In this document: positions 37,201-43,400 of the stretch, piece by piece
Numbering within the stretch: position 1 is the stretch's first letter
Layout of the letters: the number at the start of each line of letters is the position of its first letter
NCBI RefSeq assembly: GCF_048771995.1
Contig: NC_133030.1
Span: 52,846,501 to 52,910,500 of the forward strand
DNA: 64,000 bases
Reading direction: 5' to 3'
Origin: Taeniopygia guttata
Lineage: Eukaryota > Chordata > Aves > Passeriformes > Estrildidae
Program-made: the position numbers and the translations under genes
The notes under the pieces: model-generated
Seen by the model: the letters and a program-made list of their open reading frames with translations, nothing else
Told to the model about the DNA's origin: nothing
Databases searched by the model: none

Positions 37201-39061
37201 TAAGAGCAGTCTACAAATCAGACTTTGCATCTTATTTTCAGCAATTTGTAATTCCTTATGAAGACGTGAAATTACCTCCTCATAGTGAATTGCTGTGCAG
37301 TGATACAAAGGCTGCATTTGGGAAGAATCCCATTGACTGAAGGATTGCTGTTCCCACGGTGCGTGGCAAATGCCTGCTGTGGGGTTAGAAGTATCCTGAA
37401 GAAGGAGGAACTGGGGTGTGCCTTGGGAGTTCTTAGGGGAGTTCTTAGCAACTTTCTCACCCTGACCTGCAGCAGCACCAGAGGAGGAGTGTGCACTCGA
37501 GTGGGCAGGGCTGCAGGGGCACCCTGCAGAGGATGGGTGACACAGGGACAGGCACTGAAAATCTCAGAGCCAAGACATGGCAGGAGTTTTGCAAAGTCAT
37601 GATGGCAGAGCACGCAGTATAACTGAAGATGACAGTGGTCTCAGAAAGCTTGGTGCCCTTTATGTTGAGTAGGGATTAGATAAATTCTAAATTAGAAAAT
37701 CATAACCAAAGAAAGCCTGCAGTACGGCATGCAAAATCCTGACATTTCAATAACTGGGTGGATTTTAGTAAGATTGCAATTTATTACAGGCAAGTATTCA
37801 GAGTCTTTGAAGATGTGGTGCACAGATTTGGTCTCTGCTCTGTTGACCCTACAGTTGGATTTTAAGACACTACTTTGTGCAAGAACAGCAAAGAGTACAG
37901 TATGTAGTGAGGGAAGAGAAGTACTTACAGTAGAACAAAAGCATTTGAAAACCTTATAGTAGGTTCAGTTCCTTTTCAAGGGATCTATTAATTAATAAAT
38001 AATAATTTAAACTATAGAATGTCATTTTTCATAGAGTTTAGACTTTAGTAATATGAACAAATACCTTTGGATCACACTCTAGTCTAAAAAAAATACCCAT
38101 GTAATATGAAAAAAAGTGTGTTAACTCATACATAAGGAGAAGGGAAAATAAAAGCAGTAACTATTACTTTTCCACATAACCATATGAAAATTCTTTCAGG
38201 CTCAGACACATGACTGTAATTCAGCAGAATGCATCTTTTCAGAGTAAAGCACTTTGCTGACTAGAAAGAATAAAGGGGTTTTTTATGTGCTTGATTATCT
38301 ATTAGGATCTGGAGTTCAGCTGGTATGGAAGTACACATTCTGACTCAGATGCAGTTATTTTTATAGGTTTTTCTTTTCCTTAAAAAAGTCATCCTTTATT
38401 AATATTTTAACAGAAACTTAGGCTGTCACTTTCATTTCCTTTATAAAAGCCTTTAATTAGTCCCTCTGTGTTTCAGGTGTATGGCCTGAAGGTTCAGATG
38501 GCACAGATATCAACGCTGTCTGTCGATCCCATGGGAGAAAACTGCTATCAACAGGAGATGACTTTGGCAAAGTACATCTCTTCTCATATCCATGCTCACA
38601 GTTTAGGGTAAGGTATTTCCCAAAAATTTATTGTAGTTTGCACAAATGCATTAAATGTTGTTTTCCTGTGAACAAAAAAAAAAAAAAAAAAAAACCAAAA
38701 AAAAAAAACCAAAAAAAAAAAATCCCAAAACACATCATAACAGGAAGAATGGGAGTATTTATACATTTTAAGGGATTTATTTAAAGTTGATTGAGACAAC
38801 AATTAAATTTAAAATTAATTTAATATTAAAATACTTCAAGAGGATGACATGATGCCTTGGTTTCATTGTTGCATGCATGTTCTAATGAGATGCTTTTATG
38901 ACAGCTGCTATTCTCACTAACCTGGTATTTTCTAGGCTCCAAGCCATGTGTACGGTGGACACAGTAGTCATGTAACTAATGTAGATTTTCTCTGTGAAGA
39001 CACCCACCTCATCTCCACAGGAGGAAAGGACACAAGTATTATGCAGTGGCGAGTCATTTAA
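4106..39061 (+). CDS. EML1: EML1, 3' three quarters of the gene (19 exons plus one candidate cassette exon)
   Basis: Joined exons: 4106-4240, 10455-10483, 14827-14956, 19061-19210, 20264-20333, 22542-22652, 24368-24463, 24976-25110, 26495-26594, 28704-28858, 30092-30217, 30479-30610, 31943-32010, 33500-33588, 34109-34206, 34332-34419, 34596-34691, 38477-38607, 38936-39061. Every junction keeps frame. The total is 2065 bases, one completing a split Ser codon and the rest giving 687 residues plus stop, which is exactly the span from about residue 129 to 815 of the mammalian 815-aa form. The protein is recognised by near-identity to mammalian EML1: a Ser-rich basic linker, then HELP, then two fused atypical beta-propellers. 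EML proteins trimerise through an N-terminal coiled coil (encoded upstream of this window) and bind microtubules; EML1 is needed for spindle orientation and ciliogenesis in neural progenitors, and its loss causes band heterotopia in human and the HeCo mouse. All introns look U2-type except 14957-19060. Confidence 0.97.
4583..4810 (-). mobile_element. Partial avian endogenous-retrovirus LTR remnant
   Basis: The stretch resembles the solo LTR at 21043-21580 in the same orientation. Shared landmarks are a GTGGTG...CCCAGC start, a block like TATCACACAGCCATTCACTT, the AGTGGGATGAGGAG box, an AAACTCAT...AAGATAAAGGTAG block, and a later TCACCAC...GATTGATGTCCAGCC block. It is diverged and its far end is lost or too decayed to place. 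It has no coding capacity. It was assigned by eye against the family pattern, so the ends are approximate. Confidence 0.6.
5488..6772 (+). mobile_element. CR1 LINE copy with internal deletion and nested CR1 fragment
   Basis: About 5488-6065 corresponds to the CR1 ORF2 endonuclease part. It includes the typical block CAGGCCCTGGTTCTTGTGGG followed by GAGACTTTAACTA, which encodes the endonuclease GDFN-like motif. Near 6066 it jumps to the end of the reverse-transcriptase region and the 3' end, with blocks such as GTTCTGGGCTCCTCAGTACA and AGAGGGACATGGAGCTCCTG, closing at GGAGGTTGGACCAGGTGAAC and CCCTTCCAACCTGACC. Most of the reverse transcriptase is missing, and frames are broken by stops and shifts, so the copy is dead. 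A 70-bp opposite-strand fragment interrupts it at 6191-6260. Confidence 0.85.
6191..6260 (-). mobile_element. Short CR1 3'-end fragment nested in the larger CR1
   Basis: The sequence reads AATCATAGAATTTTCAAGG, then TTGGATGAGACC and TAGATCATCAAGTCCAGCC. This is the reverse complement of a CR1 3' terminus. It splits the host CR1 between GAGGTGATCC and GCCCTTCTACTTGGCC, which are adjacent in ordinary CR1 copies. This dates the small insertion after the large one. Confidence 0.75.
10455..10483 (+). CDS. EML1: EML1 29-nt small exon (about residues 173-183)
   Basis: The acceptor is TTTTCACAG and the donor GTAGGA. The first base completes Ser, then KPKEPMFSA, then one base of the next Glu (or Val if the cassette exon is used). 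It corresponds to KPKEPVFSA in mammals. The length is not a multiple of three, so skipping it would shift the frame; this argues that it is constitutive despite its microexon size. Confidence 0.93.
10484..13803 (+). other. EML1: EML1 intron upstream of the candidate cassette exon
   Basis: A 3.3 kb AT-rich intron. It holds a short tandem array at 11850-11902 and otherwise unremarkable sequence. It ends in a long pyrimidine-rich tract (about 13757-13800) and the acceptor TTCTGTCTAG. Confidence 0.7.
11850..11902. repeat. Short imperfect tandem repeat of TTATACCAT units
   Basis: Several partial copies of TTATACCAT are spaced by 5-14 bases within about 53 bp. It is a small AT-rich minisatellite-like array inside an intron, with no evident function. 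Confidence 0.8.
13804..14034 (+). CDS. EML1: Candidate EML1 cassette exon, 77 codons, SP/TP-rich
   Basis: A 231-base segment between acceptor TTCTGTCTAG (13794-13803, preceded by a strong pyrimidine tract) and donor GTCAGT at 14035. It stays open in the one frame that fits. The previous exon ends with one base (G), giving G+TA = Val; the segment ends with one base (A), giving A+AG = Lys before EGYVK of the next exon. The insert reads VTLQMSLTPKLLDSHANKAE, then PLDLPMEQQEPARSESGQTS, and closes with KSPSQTFMAFPRSP and SFISPMKSP. The five SP/TP motifs flanked by Lys or Arg suggest proline-directed phosphorylation. Length divisible by three, equal phases and a clean frame argue for a real optional exon. 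I cannot confirm expression or conservation. The donor (A then GTCAGT) is weaker than its neighbours, which suits optional use. Confidence 0.75.
14035..14826 (+). other. EML1: EML1 intron after the candidate cassette exon
   Basis: A 792-base AT-rich intron with no other exon-like segment, ending at acceptor CTTTTATAG. If the cassette exon is skipped it forms one intron with 10484-14034. Confidence 0.75.
14827..14956 (+). CDS. EML1: EML1 exon: start of the HELP region (about residues 183-226)
   Basis: Reads EGYVKMFLRGRPVTMYMPKE, then QVESYNLEAKVELPAKRLKL and EWV. The HELP (hydrophobic EML protein) segment is the family signature and forms part of the first propeller rather than a separate fold. 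The exon ends after two bases of a Val codon at a U12-type donor, GTATCCTTTC. The next exon supplies the third base. Confidence 0.96.
14957..19060 (+). other. EML1: Minor-class (U12-type) GT-AG intron of EML1
   Basis: The donor is GTATCCTTTC, a full match to the minor-spliceosome consensus RTATCCTTT. The 3' end has CAGCTTGACC (branch core CTTGAC, fitting CTTRAC), with the branch A about 13 bases before the CTCTAG acceptor, the short spacing typical of U12 introns; the usual long pyrimidine tract is absent. The interior is AT-rich. The 135-codon antisense frame at 17116-17523 has no recognisable homology. Confidence 0.88.
19041..19060 (+). promoter_or_regulatory. U12 branch site and acceptor
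   Basis: CAGCTTGACC followed by AACACTCTAG. The core CTTGAC fits the U12 branch consensus CTTRAC, and the distance to the AG is in the usual 10-16 nt range. It pairs with the U12 donor at 14957. Confidence 0.82.
19061..19210 (+). CDS. EML1: EML1 exon: HELP core and first blade (about residues 226-276)
   Basis: One base completes Val, then YGYRGRDCRSNLYLLPTGET, VYFIASVVVLFNVEEQLQRH and YTGHNDDVK, then two bases of Cys; the donor is GTAAGT. It carries the most conserved HELP motif (YGYRGRDCR, LLPTGE) and the GH dipeptide that begins the first WD repeat. The exon's 5' half is markedly richer in GC and CpG than the surrounding introns. Confidence 0.97.
19211..20263 (+). other. EML1: EML1 intron
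   Basis: A 1.05 kb AT-rich intron with no recognisable element, between donor GTAAGT and acceptor TTCTTTTGTAG. Confidence 0.8.
20264..20333 (+). CDS. EML1: EML1 exon: first propeller (about residues 276-299)
   Basis: One base completes Cys, then LAVHPDRITIATGQVAGTSK and DGK. The LAVHPD and IATGQ strands are typical of the first WD blade in EML proteins. The acceptor is CTTTTGTAG and the donor GTAAGTG; the exon ends in phase 0. Confidence 0.96.
21043..21580 (-). mobile_element. Solo LTR of an avian endogenous retrovirus
   Basis: The element begins GTGTCATGATTTAACTCCAG and closes near CCCAGTCAAAACCAGAACAG, matching the inverted ends of an LTR common in songbirds and other birds. Between these lie the ACCACACAGCCACTC block, ATGGGATGTGGAGGAG, an AT-rich tract that is the reverse complement of the polyadenylation region, and ATCCCTTTGGACAGTTCAG. 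There is no internal retroviral coding DNA on either side, so it is a recombined solo LTR, antisense to EML1. The copy is moderately diverged and the family was assigned by eye. Confidence 0.75.
21856..21884 (+). repeat. 29-bp repeat, copy 1
   Basis: TGTATAAGAGTGAACTAAAT followed by TAACCAAAT. It differs at one base from 26403-26431 in another EML1 intron. The flanks do not align obviously, and the origin is unknown. Confidence 0.8.
21925..21942 (-). promoter_or_regulatory. CTCF-like binding motif
   Basis: The + strand reads GCTGCCCCCTGGTGGCCG, the reverse complement of the vertebrate CTCF core CCACCAGGGGGC with matching flanks (CGGCCACCAGGGGGCAGC on the - strand). It lies in a short GC-rich patch within an AT-rich intron. 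The sequence cannot show whether it is occupied. Confidence 0.6.
21972..22010. repeat. G-rich GGGAGG / GGGATGGAGG simple repeat
   Basis: An irregular run of GGGAGG and GGAGGGATGG units next to the CTCF-like motif. It has enough G tracts to form a quadruplex. Confidence 0.85.
22542..22652 (+). CDS. EML1: EML1 exon: first propeller (about residues 300-336)
   Basis: Reads QLPPHVRVWDSVTLNTLHVI, then GMGFFDRAVTCIAFSKS. It contains a WD dipeptide in VRVWD. Acceptor TGTTTTATAG, donor GTAAGT, both ends phase 0, 37 codons. Confidence 0.96.
22653..24367 (+). other. EML1: EML1 intron
   Basis: A 1.7 kb AT-rich intron with no recognised element. The short open frames at 23356-23661 and 23840-24064 show no homology I recognise. 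Confidence 0.75.
24368..24463 (+). CDS. EML1: EML1 exon: first propeller (about residues 337-368)
   Basis: Reads NGGSSLCSVDDSNDHVLSVW, then DWQKEEKLADVK. It contains the conserved DDSN-H-LSVWDW segment of EML proteins. The acceptor is TTTTGCCCCAG; the donor, AAG then GTGTTG, is weak but is the only one that keeps the frame. 32 codons, phase 0. Confidence 0.96.
24464..24975 (+). other. EML1: EML1 intron
   Basis: A 512-base AT-rich intron with nothing recognisable inside; acceptor TTCCTTCCAAG. Confidence 0.8.
24976..25110 (+). CDS. EML1: EML1 exon: first propeller (about residues 369-413)
   Basis: Reads CSNEAVFAADFHPTDTNIIV, then TCGKSHLYFWTLEGNSLIKK and QGLFE. It carries the family motif FHPTD...TCGKSH..FW. 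45 codons, both ends phase 0, donor GTAAAA. Confidence 0.97.
25111..26494 (+). other. EML1: EML1 intron with second copy of the 29-bp repeat
   Basis: A 1.4 kb AT-rich intron. Apart from the 29-bp repeat at 26403-26431, it holds an A-rich stretch near 25395-25425 and no exon-like segment. Confidence 0.75.
26403..26431 (+). repeat. 29-bp repeat, copy 2
   Basis: TGTATAAGAGTAAACTAAAT followed by TAACCAAAT, one base different from 21856-21884. It lies about 65 bases upstream of an exon acceptor. Confidence 0.8.
26495..26594 (+). CDS. EML1: EML1 exon: first propeller (about residues 414-447)
   Basis: Reads KQEKPKFVLCVTFSENGDTI, then TGDSSGNILVWGK plus one base of Gly. It contains the EKPKFV, GD..TGDS.G and LVW strands typical of this blade. 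Acceptor AACCATGCAG, donor GTAAGA. Confidence 0.97.
26595..28703 (+). other. EML1: EML1 intron
   Basis: A 2.1 kb intron with no recognised mobile element or exon, ending at acceptor TTCTATTCAG. Confidence 0.75.
28704..28858 (+). CDS. EML1: EML1 exon: junction toward the second propeller (about residues 447-498)
   Basis: Two bases complete Gly, then TNRISHAIQGAHEGGIFALC, MLRDGTLVSGGGKDRKLISW and NGNYQKIHKTE. It contains the AHEGGIF and SGGGKDRK..SW blade signature. The donor is GTGATA. Confidence 0.97.
28859..30091 (+). other. EML1: EML1 intron with CR1 fragment
   Basis: A 1.2 kb AT-rich intron holding a short CR1 fragment near 29007-29080 and no exon-like segment. Confidence 0.8.
29007..29080 (-). 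mobile_element. CR1 LINE 3' fragment
   Basis: GAGTTGGAAGAGACCCATCA, then AGATGATCGAGTCCAACTCC and TGGCCCTGCACAGGA. This matches the reverse complement of the 3' region of CR1 elements. It is short, truncated and non-coding. Confidence 0.8.
30092..30217 (+). CDS. EML1: EML1 exon: second propeller (about residues 499-540)
   Basis: Reads IPEQFGPIRTVAEGKGDVVL, then IGTTRNFVLQGTLSGDFFPI and TQ. It matches the EML motif P-Q-G-IR-VAEGK...GT-RNF. Acceptor TATGACCACAG, donor GTAAGC, 42 codons. Confidence 0.97.
30479..30610 (+). CDS. EML1: EML1 exon: second propeller (about residues 541-584)
   Basis: Reads GHTDELWGLAVHSSKPQFFT, then CGHDKHITLWDATTHHPIWN and KIIE. A full WD repeat is visible: GH start, structural Asp, and LWD end. 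It follows a 261-base intron. Acceptor TTGTGTAG, donor GTAAAA. Confidence 0.97.
30611..31942 (+). other. EML1: EML1 intron
   Basis: A 1.3 kb AT-rich intron with no recognised element. Confidence 0.8.
31943..32010 (+). CDS. EML1: EML1 exon: second propeller (about residues 585-607)
   Basis: Reads DPAQSSGFHPSASVVAVGTL, then TG plus two bases of Arg. It contains the conserved GFHPS...VAVGT. Acceptor ACATTGCAG, donor GTAAGA. Confidence 0.96.
32011..33499 (+). other. EML1: EML1 intron
   Basis: A 1.5 kb intron. Around 32155-32260 the text GTGCCTAGAAACTCCAGG... followed by a GAGATGGTTTCTGCCCTG block resembles an old repeat widespread in amniote genomes, but I could not assign it firmly. The 127-codon antisense frame at 32376-32759 has no homology I recognise. 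Confidence 0.6.
33500..33588 (+). CDS. EML1: EML1 exon: second propeller (about residues 607-637)
   Basis: One base completes Arg, then WFVFDTETKDLVTVHTDGNE, QLSVMRYSP and one base of Asp. The HTDGNEQLSVMRYSP stretch is nearly invariant in EML1-4. Acceptor CTTACAACAG, donor GTTTGA (weak). Confidence 0.97.
33589..34108 (+). other. EML1: EML1 intron
   Basis: A 520-base AT-rich intron with nothing recognisable; acceptor TGTTTATAG. Confidence 0.8.
34109..34206 (+). CDS. EML1: EML1 exon: second propeller (about residues 637-669)
   Basis: Two bases complete Asp, then GNFLAIGSHDNCIYIYGVSE and NGRKYTRIGKCS. It contains the GSHDN.IY.Y.VSENGRKY family motif. The donor is GTAAGT. The next exon follows after only 125 bases. 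Confidence 0.97.
34332..34419 (+). CDS. EML1: EML1 exon: second propeller (about residues 670-699)
   Basis: Reads GHSSFITHLDWSVNSQYLVS, then NSGDYEILY plus one base of Trp. It contains the GHSS.ITHLDWS...SNSGDYEILYW signature shared by EML paralogues. Acceptor CTTTGTAG, donor GTGAGT. Confidence 0.97.
34596..34691 (+). CDS. EML1: EML1 exon: second propeller (about residues 699-731)
   Basis: Two bases complete Trp, then IPSACKQVVSVETTRDIEWA, TYTCTLGFHVF and one base of Gly. It contains the DIEWATYTC.LGF.VFG motif. Acceptor TTTTGTAG, donor GTAAGT. Confidence 0.97.
34692..38476 (+). other. EML1: EML1 intron, 3.8 kb, content unidentified
   Basis: The longest intron in the 3' half of the gene. 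The stretch 35280-36660 is purine-rich with several short open frames and looks like decayed repetitive DNA, but I could not name a family. The part at 37400-37620 is GC-richer. Nothing supports an exon or an independent gene. Confidence 0.6.
38477..38607 (+). CDS. EML1: EML1 exon: second propeller (about residues 731-774)
   Basis: Two bases complete Gly, then VWPEGSDGTDINAVCRSHGR, KLLSTGDDFGKVHLFSYPCS and QFR. VWPEGSDGTDIN and DDFGKVHLF.YPC are hallmarks of the family. Acceptor TGTGTTTCAG, donor GTAAGG. Confidence 0.97.
38608..38935 (+). other. EML1: Short EML1 intron with A-rich repeat
   Basis: A 328-base intron dominated by an interrupted poly(A) tract at 38673-38722, about 65 bases after the donor. 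No other feature was seen. Confidence 0.85.
38673..38722. repeat. Interrupted poly(A) tract
   Basis: Three A runs separated by CC pairs, about 50 bp. It may be the tail of a decayed retroposed sequence or a simple repeat. Confidence 0.9.
38936..39061 (+). CDS. EML1: EML1 terminal coding exon (about residues 775-815)
   Basis: Reads APSHVYGGHSSHVTNVDFLC, then EDTHLISTGGKDTSIMQWRV, I and stop TAA. This closes the last WD repeat (GGHSSHVTNV...GGKD.SIMQW). Ending at WRVI matches the mammalian C terminus, without the long acidic tail of EML4. The acceptor is ATTTTCTAG. Confidence 0.97.
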   Translation, partial: APSHVYGGHSSHVTNVDFLCEDTHLISTGGKDTSIMQWRVI

Positions 39062-40480
39062 AGGAAACATCAGCATGAACATACACAGTTGAGTCGACCA
39101 TGCACAGAACTTATGTATAAACTGTATATTTAAAACTTAACAGTATGTTTGCAGTTTAGCCTGGTCACTGTGATTTTTGTTTAAAAAATTCTTACAAACC
39201 TCAGGAAAATTAAGCCCTGTGCTGGTTACCTTACTCAGTCTAGTATTTTTTTTTCATTGTGTCACACCTTAAGGTTGTTTGTTCTCTGTTGTACAATATA
39301 TGATGCAGTACAAGTTTAATATAAGAAATGTGGCTTGACAGTTTGCAATACAGTGGTATCAGCAGAATGTGACTATATTAAATGTTTTCTATAAACACTG
39401 CTAAACTGGTCACAAAAATGCCTTTCAAAGACTGTATATATGTGCTTATTCATTTCACTATCTACACTTTGTACTATATATCTACTTATATAGAAAAATC
39501 TATGACAATGTCAAGGTACTGAACTGTTTCTGCTGGAGGCTGATGAATAGATACAAAAAGTATAAACTGCCATGTAAGATGCAAAAATTAGTGTTCTAGA
39601 CCTGAAAATGTGAATGCTGGTAAATTTGCATTCTCTTGGTAACAGCACACCGTGGGTGTCACCCATGAGGAGTTGTGTGATTTTTCCAATGAATCAGCAG
39701 GCTTTGTCCCAGTTTGACCTGAATTTCTCAGCAGGGCTTACAGATGTCTGTGTGGTTCAGGTAGTCCATATGAGTTTAAATTAAAAATCTTTTTACTTGT
39801 ATATGAAAAATTTCTTTTTGAAAACTTGGCCACATCCCCATTATTGGCTCATATATTTAACTAATATGTATATTAATCAGCATGATGCTATATTGTACAT
39901 GTATAAGATTTTAGCAGTTCATAACAAATGGTAAGGCCATCTAGCTTTACTTTTTTATGCTTATGGATACTGTATATTTGTATTTTAAGACCAAGTAGAC
40001 CAAGTCTAAAGATATCTTTTTAAGTGTACCATAAACCTGCAGAGGGTAAAGGAAGACTTGGAAGCCTACATGAAATATTAATGTGTAACTTCTGGCCCCT
40101 GTGTTTTGTGCATGGATGGGTATTTATAGTATGAAATAAGATTGTGTTTTGCAATGAAGTAACAGTGGAGGTGGTATAAAATGGTTAAGAAGGCCTTATC
40201 AATGTTGATTGTGACACAGATTGAAATGTATTGTTTACTATAAGGAATGTATCTGAAGAATTTTAAAAGAAGAGTTCTAAGTGGACTCGAAAAAGGTAAT
40301 ATTAAAATTTTGCTTGAAATGGACAGTAAATGTTAATTCTCTGAACTCTAAAGCACTGGTTGTTTAGAGTGATTTAAATGAAATTGAATCAATAAATTTT
40401 GAAACTTTTTTATTACATCTCCAACCTCCTACACTGAAAGTGCAGGACACCAATAAACATGTATTAAAGTGAATTCTCAA
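39062..40480 (+). other. EML1: EML1 3' untranslated region
   Basis: About 1.4 kb of AT-rich sequence after the stop codon, ending near the two poly(A) signals. It has one exact Pumilio-type site, TGTATATA, at 39433-39440. The end is inferred from the signals, not observed. Confidence 0.8.
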
Positions 40481-40490
40481 TGCATTCTTC
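40391..40490 (+). terminator. EML1: EML1 polyadenylation signals
   Basis: AATAAA at 40391-40396 and again at 40452-40457, followed by ATTAAA at 40463-40468 and then a GT-rich stretch (AAGGTGTCTTTGTTT, near 40500), as expected for cleavage around 40475-40490. Confidence 0.8.
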
Positions 40491-43400
40491 TTATTTAGTA
40501 AGGTGTCTTTGTTTAAGCATGAGAAAGAGACAGGCTTTTAGTTAACAACACACATTTGTGATTTCTCCATTAGAGATGCATTTGAAAATATTTGGCAGTA
40601 AAATCTAGAATTTGGCGTACATAATTTTATGTGTGCCCATGACCCTGGGGACAGAATGACAATACATACCTAGAGAGTGAAACTCCATCTTTTCAGCAGG
40701 GAAGGATACCCCACATGCTCTCACCTACAAACTGCCTTGGTCCTGCCTCTCAGAACACAGCTCCTGCTTCTGGGTACTCAGCTGGTGGAATGTTGTTCCA
40801 CTGCTCAGATTTATGCTCATGGCAAGAGCTCCTGACAATTTCTGTGTTAGGAACTTTTCCTCAGGCAAGACCTTTGAAGGCCATGGTTTCAGGGTCAGTT
40901 TAACCTGATGTTACCTGGCACTGGCACTGAAGGCAGAGGTCTTGATCCTGGCTGGTTACTCTGATCCCATGCAGCAGCACAAGAGTTATTGTGGCCATAA
41001 GCAGAACCCAGCTGGGAACAACAACTAATGCAGACAAAAAAACTGTTTCCTCAGTTTCTGATCTAGCTGTGCAATGTGAAAAATAAATGGCCAAAGGAGT
41101 ACTGGAACAACTTTTTTTAATAGTGATGTTAATCTTCCTCTTCATGAAGTGTGTGAAGCTAAGGTACAATACCCTTATCCTTTCTAAGGTTAATCTAATC
41201 ATAAGAGTCCATAATACACAAGTGACTGGTTTTCATTGTGTCTCGATGCTTGGTTATTCACAATACCTTCTGTTTTTTGATTTTTAAATTTTTTTTATTT
41301 GCTTTTGCAAATGAGGTGCTTTCAGGTTTTCTGCTTTTGGAACTGTAGGTGACTTGTCATTACTTGCAGCAGAGAAAACAGTATTTTCAAATTGGCTTGG
41401 CTCATTCCCTTTTTTCTCCTTCTCACATGGTGCTACTCTTGGGGTACAGTAAAGCATTTGTGATCCCTTTCTTCATTTTAAACTGTTATCCTTTAGAAGA
41501 AATAGATGAGGAATACTGTAAGTTCATCCCTAGGGTTACTGATCAAAGGGCTTTTCAACAATCCCAGCCCATCTGTGCCTCTGCTGCTCCTCTGTTTCTA
41601 ACTTTTGCTGTTAAATGTGTCTTTGTTCCTCTATAAAAACCTGATAAACATATTAGCTGAATTGGCAAGTGGTGGGTAATGTCTTAAGCCAAATATCCGT
41701 TTGACGACTGTTATTCTCCTTTCTTTATCCAGGAAACTCTACACAATTTTGCCATTGTTATAGCTAATCTTCAGCTCTCCCCTCTTCCATCCTTGTTCCT
41801 TTGTTATTGCATTTATTTGTTTTCTCAGGAGTGTCTTCTTTTTCACTTTACAAGAAAAAGAGAACAAAATAAAATAAAGAAAGAGTTATGCTTGAACTTT
41901 GTGTATTTTATTCTCTCTAAAATACCTGGATTCTTTACCTGACACTCTGTCTGCAGCAGCTCTCTTTTCCTGCCCTACCATGGAGCATAAGGCTGGTCTA
42001 AAGTCCATGGCTGAAGACACTCCTGGGCTTCTGCTTCTGGCTGTTCCCTTCCCTCATCCTGGCTGCAGCAGGTGCAGTGTTGCTTGAAGAAGAGACTCAT
42101 CTCTTCATGTCTTTTGTGTATTGCTACTGTCTGCCAAGCATTCAGATACTCCCCTTCAACTTCCTTTGGTTTCAATTCCCATTTCTTGCCTTTCTTCCCT
42201 TAATTTCCAGCATTACTGTTCAGCTTCCAGGACTGCATCCACGGCTGGCACATGTTGCTGCCCTTACCTGCTCATAAAGCCAGTGGCCTTGACTACCTCT
42301 CTGGTAGTTTTGGGGCTGTTTTCCTGGTTTCTTATTGTATCTCTGTTCACACTTCTTCTGTGACTTGCGCTTTGGGATATCAGTGAGTGCATCTGCTTTT
42401 GTCCCTTTCTCCCTGCCCTGCCACCCCCCAGAGTGGGGACACCGAGGGGACCAGTACTATTCTGTTGTTTCTCAATTGTTTCTGTTTGTCTGTGAGCAGC
42501 TTCTAATTTGTATCATATACTTAGATTTTGAAATATTTTTAGGGTAGGAATTTTTTTTTTCTCTGTTCTGTGGCATTTAGCAAAGGGATTTTGGGATCCT
42601 ATACTCACTCCAACTGTGTGACTCTCATATTTGTCCAAAATGATGAGCATGTATTCAAGTAATGCTTCTCTGTTAGGGTATTCAAAGCAATTAGCTACTA
42701 AAGTTGATACTATATTCTCTTAAGTCTTAAATTATTCAGAAAACAATACAAATGCTTTCAAAATACTTCTTTCTCCCTCTTTTACACTCTTATAAAATAA
42801 ACATAGACTCAATCTGGTTTTTAGGATCATTGCCCATTTCCAAGTAGAGACTTTTCATTATTTTGTTTGCCTCTTCTGTCTGCCTTCATATATTTATTTT
42901 ACTCAGAAAGGATCTTTGTATGATATCAAAACTACAGCCTTTTTCAACTAATCTGATATGTACTATTTTAATTATTTCCTGAAAGATGAATATTACATAA
43001 ATGTTTATCATAGTGCTCGGTTTTGACAGGTCGTTGAAACCTGAGAGGTATTAACAATTTCCAACAGATAAGCACTACAAAAACCAGTCACTCTATTAAA
43101 AAAAAAAAAAGGCAAAGAAGGAGATAAATGTAAAAGAAAATAGTTTTTGCAGTGCTGGTGAATTAAAAAACACTACAATTTCATATTCTTTTTAAAAAAT
43201 CCTTGTGGAGCAAATAAATTTTGTTAAAATGGATTTTTTACTACTGTAATTAATATGGGGTTAGTTAATTCAAGGTCATATTTCCTGTGTGAAATGTTTG
43301 GATTATTTTTATTCTTGAGAAGATTTAATATTAGAAGATATTATTTTCCTTCAGAATTATTCATGTGCAAGAGCTTGCAAGGGCAAACAGCCCCATTTTT